A DNA stretch of 64,000 nucleotides, from positions 372,001 through 436,000 of the forward strand of contig JAJJXM010000039.1 of assembly GCA_024516155.1 (NCBI GenBank). The letters run 5' to 3'. A program made the translations under genes and the position numbers. Origin of the DNA: Pyronema omphalodes (lineage: Eukaryota; Ascomycota; Pezizomycetes; Pezizales; Pyronemataceae). Shown piece by piece: positions 23,116 to 34,739 of this stretch (position 1 is its first letter; each line of letters opens with the position of its first letter). A model generated the notes under the pieces. The model worked only from the letters and a program-made list of their open reading frames with translations, was not told the origin of the DNA and made no database searches.

Positions 23116-23465
23116 ACATGCAATCGCGGCATTGAAATCCCGCAGCTAGGAAGATGATCCAGGAAGACCACCTTCGACTTGGATTTCGGAAGGGCCATAA
23201 CGAGCAGGCGAGGAGTCAACAAGCAGAAGGTATGGTGTATTCTAAATATAGCCCTCGTGGATTTGAATGCAAATAACTAACGTAAATAGAAGAAGAGAGA
23301 TCAGTATTGAGGAAGATGACGCCACATTCGTATTTCGACTGGCGGAATATCACACTTGCCATACACGACACAGCTGAAGACTGTATACAGAATTTATCCT
23401 CCTTGCGGTACAAGCTGCATCGTTTATATCTCATCATCACATTGTTAACTATTATTGATTTTTAG

Positions 23466-25074
23466 AATTTATCAACGGGAATTTTGTTGTGACAATGTTG
23501 GCGGTGGGATTGGATTTTGGAGATGGCTCAACGAGTACAGTTATTAACATTTTGGTATTCAGTGTCTGGGTCAATTTTATACGATGTTCATTTTGATGTA
23601 CACTTAGTGCTTATTATCTGTCATAGGCGTTTTGACATGGTTTTATTATTACTGTATGGTATTTCCAGGATTCTTAATTCAAAACTTGTATCTTGAATTA
23701 TTCTGTCTTGTAATGTTACTCCAGACTCAAGTTTATTTTTGTGACATGCCTGGAGAAGCCCCTCTAATAAGTTGTTACACAGCAGACACTGCAAACGAAA
23801 ATATTAATAACGATCCCCACTGGAAGACAAAACACAGACCGCATAGCTTCCATTCCCAGAAGGATACATGTGGTATACAATCTGATAACTTACCGTCCAT
23901 TGCAGGCATAATCTTCCGTCAATCAAAATACAAATGGTGGTATCATCTTGCTCCATATTGATTTCTCTTACTCCCTCTACTCCAGTTCTTTTTATTCGCT
24001 GCAGAACGCATGCATTTGAAATGCTCGATGCAGTATCGCCGGTTGCTGAATTTGGCCCTCGTAGACTTCAGGTTGGTTGCTACTGCTTGAAGCTTGGAAC
24101 TGGCTTCGGGTGGGGTGGGATTATATATAGGTCAGTACCAACCCATGATGTAATTTACCCGTGAACTTTGAAGGATGATGGATTCCGGGGGTAATGGAAA
24201 AGCAGGATTGTAGATGCTGCGGACGGCGGAGGAGTGAGTGCTGGGATGGGTCATGGGTCATGGGTTATGGGTCATCGGGGAGGATTTGTTTTTGTTTGCT
24301 TCTTTTTATATTCCACCACCCCCACCAGAGAAAAAAAATGAAATGCGTTGACCTAGAATGATAAATAACATCTCGCATACATATGAGCAGCAGGTGAATA
24401 AATAAATAAAATCCCGATTACAACAGCAGGTGAAATGACGATGACGATTGTACCACTCAACGGCGACTGCTTCATCAGCGATAACTCTTCCAGTAATGGT
24501 ACCTTGACTTGCCTATAAATTATGACTTACTCTCTCACGATGATTCATCTGCCAGCGGCACCCATGAGATCCGTGGCATACCTTTCCTCAATACCAACAG
24601 ACTAACTTGGGATTGGAAAAAATATGGATACGCCTGTATCATCGGTAGTGATATCTGCAGGTGAATACTGTGATTTGACGCCACATTTGGCCATTGTCTT
24701 TGGCAGGGAGGTGTGGTTTTGCGGGGAGTTGATGCGGTATTTTCATATTTGAAGTTTTAAGTTCAAGAGTCAGCCAGAGTTGTCAAATGGTTATAATGTA
24801 TATTATCGGTGATTTTCTGGTACCATGCATATATGGAGGTCCCGGAAACTTTCTTGCTTTTTTGACGGAATTTTTAATATGCAGGTCTGTTTCATCTTGT
24901 TTTTTTGTCTCTTTTTTTTTTTGGCAGTACATGTTGTAGCCAAAAGGTGTATATGCATAGTGTTTTGTATAGGCGGAGCCTAAGGTGATGTGCGATATCC
25001 ATACAATTACCGCCGTGTCATACTTTAATTCAAGAATAATATATATCCTAATACATAAATACCTTTATACGTCC
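23466..25074. other. Intergenic A/T-rich stretch, no supported gene
   Basis: Short A/T-driven ORFs only. I can assign no conserved exon, repeat or RNA here. Confidence 0.55.
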
Positions 25075-25313
25075 ATGCTTCCTTCTCTCGAGCAAACAGG
25101 GCTCCAAAATGTAACGACGAGAATGAAAACCAGCAGAAGGAAGAGAGGTGGCAACAGGCCCAAGAAATGAAGTACGCTCTGGGGCGGATCCCAGCGAGAC
25201 TCCAAGGTAACAGCTGGAGCCTCGAAATGTAAATAGACTGTAGCATACGTCATAACCTTAAGGTTGGGAACGTTCAAGAAAATCAAATCAAATCAAAAAT
25301 GCTTCCTTCTCTC
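25075..25313 (+). mobile_element. 5'-truncated LINE insertion with 15-bp target duplication
   Basis: ATGCTTCCTTCTCTC occurs at 25075-25089 and again at 25299-25313. The 209 bp between ends in AAATCAAATCAAATCAAAA, the same type of tail as the full-length LINE at 56560-56585. It contains GGGGCGGATCCCAGCGAGAC and CTGGAGCCTCGAAATGTAAA, which read like a LINE 3' end. It is a target-primed insertion that lost its 5' part. Confidence 0.85.
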
Positions 25314-25352
25314 ACTAGTCTACATGCCGCTCTACATCCTTCCCATGTGCAA

Positions 25353-25368
25353 CCCCCCCCCCCCCCCC
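25353..25368 (+). repeat. Homopolymer run of 16 C
   Basis: An uninterrupted C tract within C-rich DNA just downstream of the minus-strand Pro-rich gene. Such tracts are prone to length miscalls. Confidence 0.95.
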
Positions 25369-25373
25369 TTCCC

Positions 25374-26640
25374 CTACCTCAGCCTTAGCACATAACCCCA
25401 AACGCTATTCAAACCTCCCCTCCCCCGTCTCCGCAACCCCCACCAAAAACCTCCCAACCTCGGCAAAACCACCATAAACAAATCCCAACACTCCTCCTCT
25501 TGATCCCTGACAACCGCATGATTCAGCAGCTGCAACATCCTCCTTACCCCCTCCCTGAACCCAAACCCCGCATCCCCTCCACCCCTCATCCCAAGCTTCT
25601 CCCACATCGGATCCATATCAGCAAACCCATCCTCCCTACAAATTCCCACACTCTATCCCGTAATCCCCACCATCCCCACCATCACCCCCATCGCCCAGCC
25701 CCCCACACCCCGCATGCCGCCTCTCAAACTCCCCCATAAACCCCTCCCCCTCATCACACCCAAAAACCAATCTCCGCCTCTGAACCAGAAAACACAACCT
25801 CCCGATCCTCCCCACCTCCTCAGCCTCAACAGCCGTAATGGTATCATCTTCAGAACCCCCGCGAGGTGATGGAGGAGGGTTATACACCGTCCCGATCCTG
25901 AAGCTGTCGATGAGTTGGAGAGAGATCTGAGGAAGGAGAGGAAAAACCCGGGGGCCAGTGATGAGTGAAATCACCCGTGGGGGACAGGGGCGTGTACAGA
26001 CGGCCTAGTGTGTCGAGGTAGTAGGGGAGGGTGTTGATGATGCGGATTGGGTGGCGGGGGTTGCGATGGGGATAGGAGGAGTGGAGATAAGGGGTTGATA
26101 GTGGTGGTTGTGATGCTGGGGTTTGGGGTTGGGGTGGAGGAGGGGGTACGGGGGGTATGATGAGGTTCTGGTTCTTGCGTGGTTGTAGGGAGAAAGTGGT
26201 GTGATGCTGCTGGTGTTGGAGATGGGGGTTGAGGATTGTAACTGTAACCTCTGTTGGTCTTGTATGGGGGTTGTGGATTGCGGTCTGTTTACGGTTATTA
26301 ATTGATCTCCAAGAAAATCCTAACTACCCCTTAATCAACGCAACATTGGAATAAGAAAAAACCACTTACAGCTATATTGCTCAGACCCGCTCCAGCATGC
26401 ATCATAATCCGTCGGCGGAGAAAGGTAGCTATAGCTATAGTTATTATCACTCCTATATCTAGTACCCTCATCGGGAGTTCGCATAAAGCTTAATTCCGGC
26501 CATGGTTTATCGGTTACTTCGTCTCGTTTTGGGTATCGGTACTGGTTGGATTCTTGGGGGGGGTTGCAGGGTGGATTTTGATATTCATGTTGTGTTCGTC
26601 CTAGGTTATGGTCTTGTAGAGGTGGTTGATATCGATGAAG
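25374..26640 (-). CDS. Pro-rich protein with folded C-terminal part, frame breaks
   Basis: The frame starting upstream of 26640 encodes a Pro/Gln/Tyr-rich segment ending QYSC at 26370. A 85-bp intron follows (26369-26285, GTAAGT donor, AACAG acceptor), and the reading resumes in phase as RNPQPPYKTNRGYSYNPQPP. Around 26080-25985 the protein-like frame changes to HPIRIINTLPYYLDTLGR, then VFPLLPQISLQLIDSFRIGT and a Glu-rich segment to about 25650. Another one-base shift leads to DGFADMDPMWEKLGMRGGGD and a stop at 25374. Composition and order suggest a disordered N-terminus and a folded C-terminal part. The shifts fall in G/C runs, so base-call errors are plausible. The start codon is not resolved. 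Family not recognised. Confidence 0.5.
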
Positions 26641-26899
26641 CGGCAAGCGTGGTGAAGCGTGGCGAACCGAGGTGAAGTGAAGGCAAGGCCAAGGGAAGGC
26701 GAGGACAGGGCGAAGACAGGGCGGAGGCAAAACGAAGACAAAACAAAAACAAAGCGAAATGCGAATTATGGAAAGATAAAGGATGCGAGACTGTTTTGAG
26801 TATACCGTTCGCTGTAACATGTTTGATAATATATAAATGCTTGATCAAACAACCTCTCCGGGGGTGGGGGGCGGGGTGCATATATCATATGCATAGTAA

Positions 26900-28780
26900 A
26901 TTGTTCTTTGTGTTTTTCTTTCTCTTGTTTACTCAAAGATATAGGACGGACATTAGATAAAACACACGAATAATCATACAAAAAAATAACCAAATTGTGG
27001 AAAGCGAGTGATACGGTATGTCATAGCGCTGTGGTCACTGGTTGTATTAAGTATAGGTCGACTAACATACCCGTAATCCAGCTCCCTACCCAGAAGATGA
27101 ACTACCATATAAAATTCCGTATAATATTCCGTGTAATGTTCCGCATATACATCCTCACCCTGTCAAAACCAATCCACTATCACCAATAACCAACCCCAAA
27201 AATTCAAAGTCCGGTATATATACGTTCTCCAAGGAGTCAATTTATTTCAATATCTTTTTGTTTGACCTGTTATGCTGCGTTTTGTAACGGAATGTTATGG
27301 CGATTAATTTCATTGGTACATTGCGTAACTTGCGTAACTTGCATCGCTGTATCATTGCCGTATCGTATACCATAGCCCAGGCCTTCAATGATGTACACAG
27401 GCGTTTTTTACACGCCTCGCCAAGCCTAAACTTCTACAGTCGAAAGGTCCCACACACCCAAGACAACGGTTCGGTTACCATCCGGCGTGCACCATCCGCG
27501 GCCTGCACATCACCGCATCACTGCCACGTTCTCTAAGTTCTATGTAGTTATATTCCAAATTCGAAATCCCAAATCCAATTCCCAAATTCTAAATCCCAAA
27601 GTTCCTTCGTGCCCGTACGACTATGAAGGTGGTATGGAAAGAATACGCCGGTTATCGAGTAAACGACATTTTTCCATGAATATCTTTGGGTAAAACCTTC
27701 CGTCTAGGCCGATGACAGGAACGTAAATTCAATGTTGATGACAGGAACGTAAATTCAATGATCAGAAGGCTTGCCCTGTACGCCCAACCAATGGCGGCTG
27801 CGCACAAAAACTTTACTCCACAATAAGTTCTCTCATTGATCATATGTATAGAACATGATGCTGTGCTAGTTTTCCGCAAGCATCCAAACTCGGGAGTAAC
27901 TAGCTAGTCGACGGTGACGAAGAATGATTTTGTATGTGGACCATAGATTTAAACCATTCAGTGATGCCAATGCTTCAGGCATCAGAAATAACAATTTCCT
28001 CCGTAATTCTATGTCGTAAGACATTTGTCTGTTTAACTAAATAATCACATCCTTATACAGATAGACTGCAGCACTTGCGTTCATTCTCAGGGGACAAAGT
28101 TTGACAACATGCAATACGTACCACCATCTGCAAGGTCCAAATTTCCGGGCACTGGTTGTCTTAACAGAAATTGGCTGACGGGAAATATCGTCAAACAGCT
28201 TATTTCTATGGGTAAGCACGCATGGACTATGTCTCCCTAGCCGAGCGTCCTCTACCGCGAATTGTGATACTACCTTGGCGCTTTCCAAGTTTATGTTCAT
28301 TTGAAGGTAGTAAGTAATATTGCTATCGAAAGCAGTTGAGTACAGCTTCTAGCATAACCGAATATGGTATACTGCTTCCCCAACTGGGGAACTGATAATG
28401 AATCCATGACTCCAAGGAGTATTTAAACCTCCGACAAGTAATTGTGTATTACCACTCCAGGAAGCTCTATCATTATAACCGCGGAATTCTGCATTTCTGA
28501 GCTTGTGTGCTTTATTTTAATGGAAGGTTGCATGTCAGCACAGTCAATCTGCAGGGTATCTTCGGACAGCCGCAGTGATATCAAGTCTCACCATTGCGTA
28601 TCAAGCAGATATAATGGTGCCGACTCCACCTACCAGATGATGAGAACAATGGGGTACTTGGCCTTCCAGTAAGCGTGCAAAATGTTGATAATTTACAGTG
28701 TTCCGATTTTCATAAACTTAGTCTGAAACTTGGAATATCACTCTAGTTTGCACGGCATCACCGCTTCATAAAATATCACC
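26900..28780. other. Intergenic stretch, no supported gene
   Basis: No coding frame with good composition. 27700-27760 holds a 25-bp near-tandem duplication (TGACAGGAACGTAAATTCAATG twice). The right end is the target region of the LINE. Confidence 0.55.
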
Positions 28781-28814
28781 CCACACCATGAGGTATCGCC
28801 TCGTCGCCGCAACT

Positions 28815-28828
28815 CCCTTCACGATGCT
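28815..28828 (+). repeat. LINE target-site duplication, left
   Basis: CCCTTCACGATGCT, repeated exactly at 56586-56599 right after the LINE A-rich tail. Confidence 0.95.
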
Positions 28829-28986
28829 GTTGTGCACTCCAACGCTAATAAAACAACACGTTTTTCGCTTGATTATCCTAATCGGGAAGTCGGAGAGAAC
28901 TCTCACGGCTTCACGAATACCACCCTCCGAGGCCCATGGCTCCCATGAAGCCTCCCCCCCTCCGCGTTTCGGCCTCACCTCCGATA

Positions 28987-30749
28987 TGCGCATGTTCGGT
29001 GGCAGCAACTCATCCCGAGTCGCCACGCCTGCCCCTGCCGCCGAAGACGACATGTTTGGGTCCTCCGTACCCGGCCCCCCACGCGTCCCAGTAAAGACGC
29101 CCCCTCCGCAGCCCCAGGATCAGGTTGGTCCTCAGGGAGCTCCCTTTCTACGTGCCCCAGCACCGTGAAGAAACGCGCACACGTTGCGGCCTTCGGGTCG
29201 CTCGTACAAAGCGAACTCCGTTCCGCCCCCGCGGTAGGCTCCCAGGCCTCTCCTCAAGTCAGCGTGTCCCTGATGGACAAGCTGTCGGAGCGCCTCGCCG
29301 CTGCGGAGGAACGCTTGATGGCTCTGGAGGAGCGAATACGTCTCCAGGAAGCCCGCCCGTGCTCGTGCCCACAGGCAAACCCCTCGAAGTCGACCCAGTC
29401 TCCCGCCCTCCGCCAGCTCCACCCTGCTGGCACCCAGCAATCTGCTCAGGCAGAGAAAACCAGAACTGCCTCAGTTGTCGTAGGCATGCCCAAGGCTGCC
29501 CCCATACCCTCCCTCCCCGCCCTCCCGCCTGCGTCCAAGCTCACCGCGGCCCAGTCCTACGCTGCCAAGCTCCGTAGCAACCTCCCCGAACTCCCCCCCC
29601 CCCCGCCCCCCCTCCGGCGTGGCAGCTTGTGCCCTCGCGCAAACAGCAGAAGGCCCCCGACGCCCCCCTCACTTCTCCGCCCCCGAGAAAAACCTCGCCG
29701 CTGAAAATCGCCGCATGATCTTCATGCGTCAGGAAGGCGCCCGATCCTCCTTAAAACCAGACCAGGATTTCACGGCCGCCATTAACGTCTGCTTGGACCT
29801 CCGCGGTGCACCCTATTTCCACCGTGTGGCCCGGGTCTCCAGAAACTCGAGGGGAACGATCACGGCTACCACCAACCCGGGAGTCAGAGCAGACTCACTG
29901 ATATCGTGCTACCGCAACGAGATCCTCAATGCTATCCGCGAGGTTGATCGCTTCGTGGTGGACGTCAAACCCATGGACAAATGGGTCAAGCTGAAAGTCC
30001 ATGCCATCCCCCTCAATCGTTTTCTGGGTAGCGGTAGGAATGGTCTGCAAAAGCTCGAGCTTGAGTTGCAAGCCAACCATGACCAGCTCGAGGTCATCCC
30101 AGGTGCTCGCTGGTTGGGCAGCAGACGGCACATTTGTGAGCGCTTCGAACAGGGCGAAATTCAATCGTCCTCAGCGGTCTTCTCAGGGAGGGAACCCCCG
30201 CTGCACAGATGCTTATCGCTCGGGGCGCCCTCCTAGGATCCTCCCGTTACCGAGTCGAGCTCTTCAACCACTACGGCCCTGACAGTCAGTGTCTGTCTAA
30301 AGTGGGGACACATCCGGGAGAAATGTCAAACCCCCAAACTCCTCCGATGCCGATTCTGTGGTCAGCACCACGCTTCTCAAGAACACAAGTGCGGCATGAT
30401 AGGATGCTCCACCTCCAAGGGACTCCCGTGTCAGCACTCGAAGGAGTCTGCTCGTTGTGTTAACTGCAAAGGCAATCACTACGCCAATGCACGCAACTGC
30501 CCCTCCCGACTCGAAGCCTTCGCCCTGGCCCGTCAGCGTCGTCAGATGTCCTCCTCCTCGGATCAAGCTTCCCCCGCAGCAAAAACCTCGCAACCCGAAG
30601 CAGACTCCTCCTCTACCGCATCCAGCGACCCAGATGAACCCTCAACCACGGAGACCACATCGGCCCACTCCACCCCCCGTCCTGCAGCCACGGCGTCTGA
30701 CCCAGATGCTATGGTCGATGCCGAAGTGCCGGATGACACTCAATGCTGA
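28987..30749 (+). pseudogene. LINE ORF1: gag-like RNA-binding protein
   Basis: A likely start is ATG at 28987 (MRMFGGSNSSRVATPAPAAE). The reading changes frame near 29160, 29690, 30200 and 30300. It includes a coiled-coil segment (LSERLAAAEERLMALEERIR, about 29280), a Pro-rich spacer, a central domain (DFTAAINVCLDLRGAPYFHR) and three CCHC knuckles between about 30290 and 30500, the last being CVNCKGNHYANARNC. This protein coats LINE RNA in the ribonucleoprotein particle. Its TGA (30747-30749) lies inside ATGCTGA, overlapping the ORF2 start. The multiple shifts make it non-functional as read. Confidence 0.8.
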
Positions 30750-32654
30750 AGTGTCTTACGGTACTTCAACTAAATTGCCGAAAGAGCGGTGAGGCTCTGA
30801 CGGCAGTGATGGAGAGCGGACTCACTCTGGGGCGGATGTGGTTTTGGTTCAGGAACCCCCGACGTTCCAAGGCTGGCGTCATCCAGCCTATGAGTTCCTC
30901 TGGGGAGGGGGGTTCTGACGGGGAGACGACGGGATTCGGCGTGGCAGCTTCGTCCACGAGAGGACTTGGCTGCGCCCGGGGAATCTGACCTCCAGGTGCT
31001 GGATGTCACATGCAGAGGTCATAAACAAGTGCGCATTGTAAATGTTTATGACGCTCCGCGAATTGAAGATGGAGTGCGCCTGCACGCAAAGCTGACTGGC
31101 GCAATATCATAGGACGGGACACTATTCTAGCTGGTGATTTCAATGCCCACAGCAGAAGGTGGAACCCTCTGTGCGAGAGACCACTCCATCATCAGTTCTT
31201 GGAGCATCTGATGGACTCATTCGATCTCCGCTATGTTGGTGATGGGAAGGAAACCCACACCCAAACGGGCCAGATCCGACATAGCGTTATCGACTTAGTC
31301 CTGACGACGATGGAACTGGGAGCCCACGTGGTTGCGAAGCTCGTCGATGACCCGAACCACTCCACAACGTCCGATCATGAGGCGCTGATCTGGAAGGTGG
31401 ACTCCGTGATGGTCCCGGAGGACTTTGACGCCCCAACTAGGGGATGGGCGGTAGGAGAATGGCTGGAGAGTGACGACGGAGCGCAGAAAGCGGCGTTAGA
31501 TTATCGCCATCGAAGCGAACGCAGACCGCTCCTGTCTGATCACTGCTCCGAGAACGACGTCGAGGAAGAGGTGGTCTGGGTGCGTCAACAGTTGGTAGAC
31601 ATGCTGAACACTCATGCTAGGAAGATCCGAATCACCGCTCGCTCTAAAAAGTGGTGGCACCCCGATGTAAAGGCAGCACGCAGCGAGTACGGCCGGAAAC
31701 GGAGAGCAGCCAAGCGAGGCCAGTGTAAGACAGACGAAGAACACCGCCTACGCAACGCCTACCTCAGCACCCGAAGTCGCCACAAGCGAGAGTGCTGGGT
31801 TTCGTTCCTGGAGGGAGCCAACGGAGAGGCGGTCTGGAAAGTCCTTCGCGCAACCAAGCCGCGCAATGCTGCGGTGGTTGGATCTCTCGAGGACGAGCAA
31901 GGCAACCAGGCTGACGAGGAGGATGCCAAACGTCGGATGCTCGCTGACGTTTCCTTTCCCCACCCGAATCCATACCCCGGTCACAGTGGCAACGCAAGTC
32001 CCCCAGGACGCGGATTTCTCCGAGTGACCCAAGAACTGGTCTCCGATTCGATCCACGGTCAGAGCAACTCCAAAGCTCCGGGTGGTGACGGGTTAGGAGT
32101 ACCTATCATCAAGGCACTCATGAGATGGGACCCTGAACGGGTGACCTCCATAGCCTATCACTGCGTGCGGTTAGGATTACACCCAGCCGACTGGAAAACC
32201 GCCACAGGAGTCTGTATCCCCAAACCGGGAAAGACTTCTTACCGCAAAGCAAAAAGTTTCCGCATCATCTCCCTTTTGAGCTGTCTGGGAAAGTTGGTTG
32301 AAAAGGTCGTTGCCACCCTCATCGCGGAGGAAGCCAAGAGGTTGCACGCCTTTCACGCTGGACAATTTGGGGGAAGAAGAGGTCGCTCCGCCGTCGACGC
32401 CGCGGCTGTCTTAATTGAGGCGGTGGAATTCGCTTGGGAGAAGCAGAAACTCGCGGGAGCCCTAATGATGGACGTCAAAGGGGCCTTCCCCACTGTTGAT
32501 CGAGATTGCCTCATGCGAAAAATGAGGCGAGCAGGCATGGATGAGTGCTATGTGCTGTGGGTGTCTTCGTTCATGAGTGATCGAAGAGTCGAAATATCAC
32601 TAGGTGGCGAATCAGGAACACCCATCGAAACGAACACCGGCCTCCCCCAAGGAT
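30743..32654 (+). pseudogene. LINE ORF2, part 1: endonuclease and start of reverse transcriptase
   Basis: The ATG at 30743 overlaps the ORF1 stop. The endonuclease motifs are visible but in shifted frames: LQLNC at the start, VQEP near 30850, GDFNAHSRRWNP near 31135, and SDHE near 31373. From 31199 the frame is open through the thumb of the endonuclease, a linker with GGDG (32085) and reverse-transcriptase blocks MMDVKGAFPTVDRD (32467) and TGLPQG (32639). It is cut at 32654 by element 1 exactly inside the PQG block. The open frame then continues artificially into the LTR to 32758. Confidence 0.9.
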
Positions 32655-33439
32655 TGTCACAACGCTCCCGTGACATGCTCCTGGCCTCCGCCGTCACCAC
32701 CGCAGGGCTATGGGTGATCGTCATCACCCTAGCAACCTGTTACGCTGTCATGAAGTGAAGGGATAGGGTTAGGGCAAGGGGCGGGGCCCCTTGCCGAGGA
32801 TTTTCATATGTTCGGAGTTTTCTTATTTGGATTCTTTTAGGTATTACGGCGGCTAGGGAATTGTTGGAATCTTTTACTTCTCTCTTTTGGTATGTACTCT
32901 TTCTTTACTATTTGGAATCACGGCGGTTAGCCAGGAAGTTATCTCTTTCGGTATGTACTCTTCTTTGCTATCTGGAATCACGGCGGTTAGCCGGTAGTTA
33001 TCTCTTTTGGTATGTACTCTTTCCTTGTTTTATTATTTGGAATTATGGCGGTTAGTTATCTTGCTTTCTTATTTGGAATTACGGCGGTTGGCAAATGTTG
33101 GGGAATGTTGGTCATGTATGTAGTATCACGGCGGTTAGCATTGGAAGCATTCTCCGCAGGCGGAGAATGCTGAGTCACGAGTCATGAAGGAACAAGTATA
33201 AGAGGAGGAAATTTGTATGTAGTTTATTTCTTCACGCAATCAAGTTTCTATTTACCACAATCCTATCTACAAAAGTTCCCTTGTGATTTCCCATCTCTCC
33301 AAACTCACCTGTGATTTCCCAGCCCACAAACCCTTGCCCATTCCCAACTTACCAGCCTTACCTAACCCGCCGCCGCTCTCCTCGCCGCCGAAGCCCCCGC
33401 GCTGCCTGTCGTCAGTAACCGTGGATACGGATTCTGATA
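32655..33439 (+). repeat. Element 1 5' LTR
   Basis: 785 bp. The first ~105 bp encode the C-terminal membrane segment of ORF3. Six spaced GGAATxACGGCGGTTAG-like motifs lie at 32841-33138. TATAAG at 33197 is followed 37 nt later by ACGCAATCAA (33234-33243), which is complementary to the sequence just after the LTR. The likely transcription start is therefore near 33234. Confidence 0.95.
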
Positions 33440-33452
33440 TTTGATTGCGTCC
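33440..33452 (+). promoter_or_regulatory. Element 1 primer-binding site (not tRNA type)
   Basis: TTTGATTGCGTCC directly abuts the LTR and lacks the usual TGG. Ten bases are complementary to 33234-33243 inside the LTR, and the same site is used by element 3. Confidence 0.65.
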
Positions 33453-34602
33453 TGTGTACGACACCCAACGCGGAGCGAGGACCCAGAAAACCCAGAAGAC
33501 CCAGAAAACCCAGAAGACCCAGAAAACCCAGAAGAAGGCGCACACAGTGGCGTCCTTTCAGCTAAGGGAGCACGGAGAACATATCGAACAAGAACCGACC
33601 GGATCGGCAAGCCCAGTAACCCCCGAACAACCATCCAGACCACAGACCCCCGAATCACCCGAACTCCCCCATACCTCTATCGACGACCCTGCGGAAATGG
33701 CGACCCCGGCAGGATTGGGACTTGTCACTCCGGTCACGATGACCCAGGAGCAGTTGAACCAGATCCTCATTCAACTCCATCGCCCCACGACAACCAGTAA
33801 CCCAAGGTGGAGGACCCGGAGCTGTACTACGGTGAACGGACCAAGCTGAGGGCATTCCTGACGCAATGCGAACTGAAGTTCAATTGTGAAGGGAATAGAT
33901 TCGACACCGAACAGAAAAAGGTGAACTATGCGAGCTCCCGCTGTAGAGGTAACGCTTGGGCATGGATCGAGCCGTCCATCAAGGAGGGGAAAAGCGTATA
34001 CACGACCTGGGAGACCTTTAAGACTGCTGTCAGTAGGGCTTTCGGGGAAGACGACTGAAAAGAAGTAGCAAGAAGAAAGTTTAAGATGATCAGGCAGGGC
34101 GCGCAATCCGCCGCTGCATACTGGGCCGAATTTCAAAGGATCAAATCCGATTTAAGATATAATGACGAGACCTACATCGATCAATTCAGTGATGGACTAA
34201 ACACAGACGTCCAACGACAGTTGGCACTCCTTGACGAACGACCAACGGATCTCACGGAGTTCGCCAACAAGGCCATAGCGTTAGACAACCGACTATTCAA
34301 CTTCCGAACCCTGAGGACTCGGTATGAACCTCAATTCTATCACCACCCCCATCTTAAGGGGCAGGGACACCACTCGACTCTCCGACCCCGAACCAATGGA
34401 ATTAGATTCCACTCGTCGACCGAAACCAAGGGATAGGACGGAGGAGGATAGGCGGAAGCGGAATAACGAATGTTTTAACTGTGGGAAGGTGGGACACTAC
34501 GCTGCGAAGTGCCCAAGTAAGAAATTATTCAGAGCAGCGGAAACTACATTGGTAGACGAGGGACTCGGTGAGACGTCGGGAAAAGGGAATCCCCAGGAAT
34601 AA
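33445..34602 (+). pseudogene. Element 1 gag
   Basis: It opens with an 18-bp repeat encoding Lys-Thr-Gln (33480-33540), then a Pro-rich region. After a shift at about 33805 comes the capsid-like domain (YYGERTKLRAFLTQCELKFN, WAWIEPSI, FKTAVSRAFGE), an in-frame TGA near 34056, the rest of the capsid (AAAYWAEFQRIKSDLRYNDE) and, after another shift, the knuckle CFNCGKVGHYAAKC (34471-34512). Gag forms the cytoplasmic particle that packages the element RNA. The shifts and the stop make this copy defective as read. Confidence 0.85.
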
Positions 34603-34739
34603 AAGGAAAAGGTGGATTCCTGGGGCAACTGTCGCCCACCAGTTCAACCACGGCAGGACCGGCGGATAGAATCTCGAGTGTAGGACCATAGAGAAGAAAC
34701 GAAAAAAATCATCCTGCGAGTAAATTAATCGGACGAAAT

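Larger units (their letters stand above)
19826..23465 (+). pseudogene. Disordered N-terminus plus helical-repeat gene, copy 1 (spliced, damaged)
   Basis: ATG at 19826 opens MFPRQPGQFDPRYAHFPR. The 5' half is Pro/Gln/His/Met-rich. The 3' half is Leu-rich and helical, of ARM/HEAT type in appearance (for example LFGAPSLLECLVNGDL). Introns that keep frame are 22135-22205, 22365-22418, 22825-22873, 22954-23011 and 23230-23289, each with a GT donor and AG acceptor, and most with a CTAAC/CTGAC-like branch site. Lesions are frame shifts near 20030 and 21640, a 363-bp internal duplication, and a 28-bp tandem duplication at 23060-23115 that shifts frame and makes a stop at 23107. The reading then continues, after one more shift, to a TAG at 23463. 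The intact splice sites argue for recent damage or assembly error. I do not recognise the family. Cellular role unknown. Confidence 0.6.

Noticed and set aside
25353..25368. C16 run as a regulatory element
   Set aside because: A lone homopolymer outside any promoter; most simply a slippage tract of uncertain length.
31199..32758. 519-codon ORF as one protein with a C-terminal membrane segment
   Set aside because: It is a chimera: LINE reverse transcriptase to 32654, then the ORF3 tail encoded by the element 1 LTR. The junction coincides with the target duplication.
33480..33540. Short regular repeats as a CRISPR array
   Set aside because: They are 18-bp tandem coding repeats (Lys-Thr-Gln) in gag with no spacers; the genome is eukaryotic.
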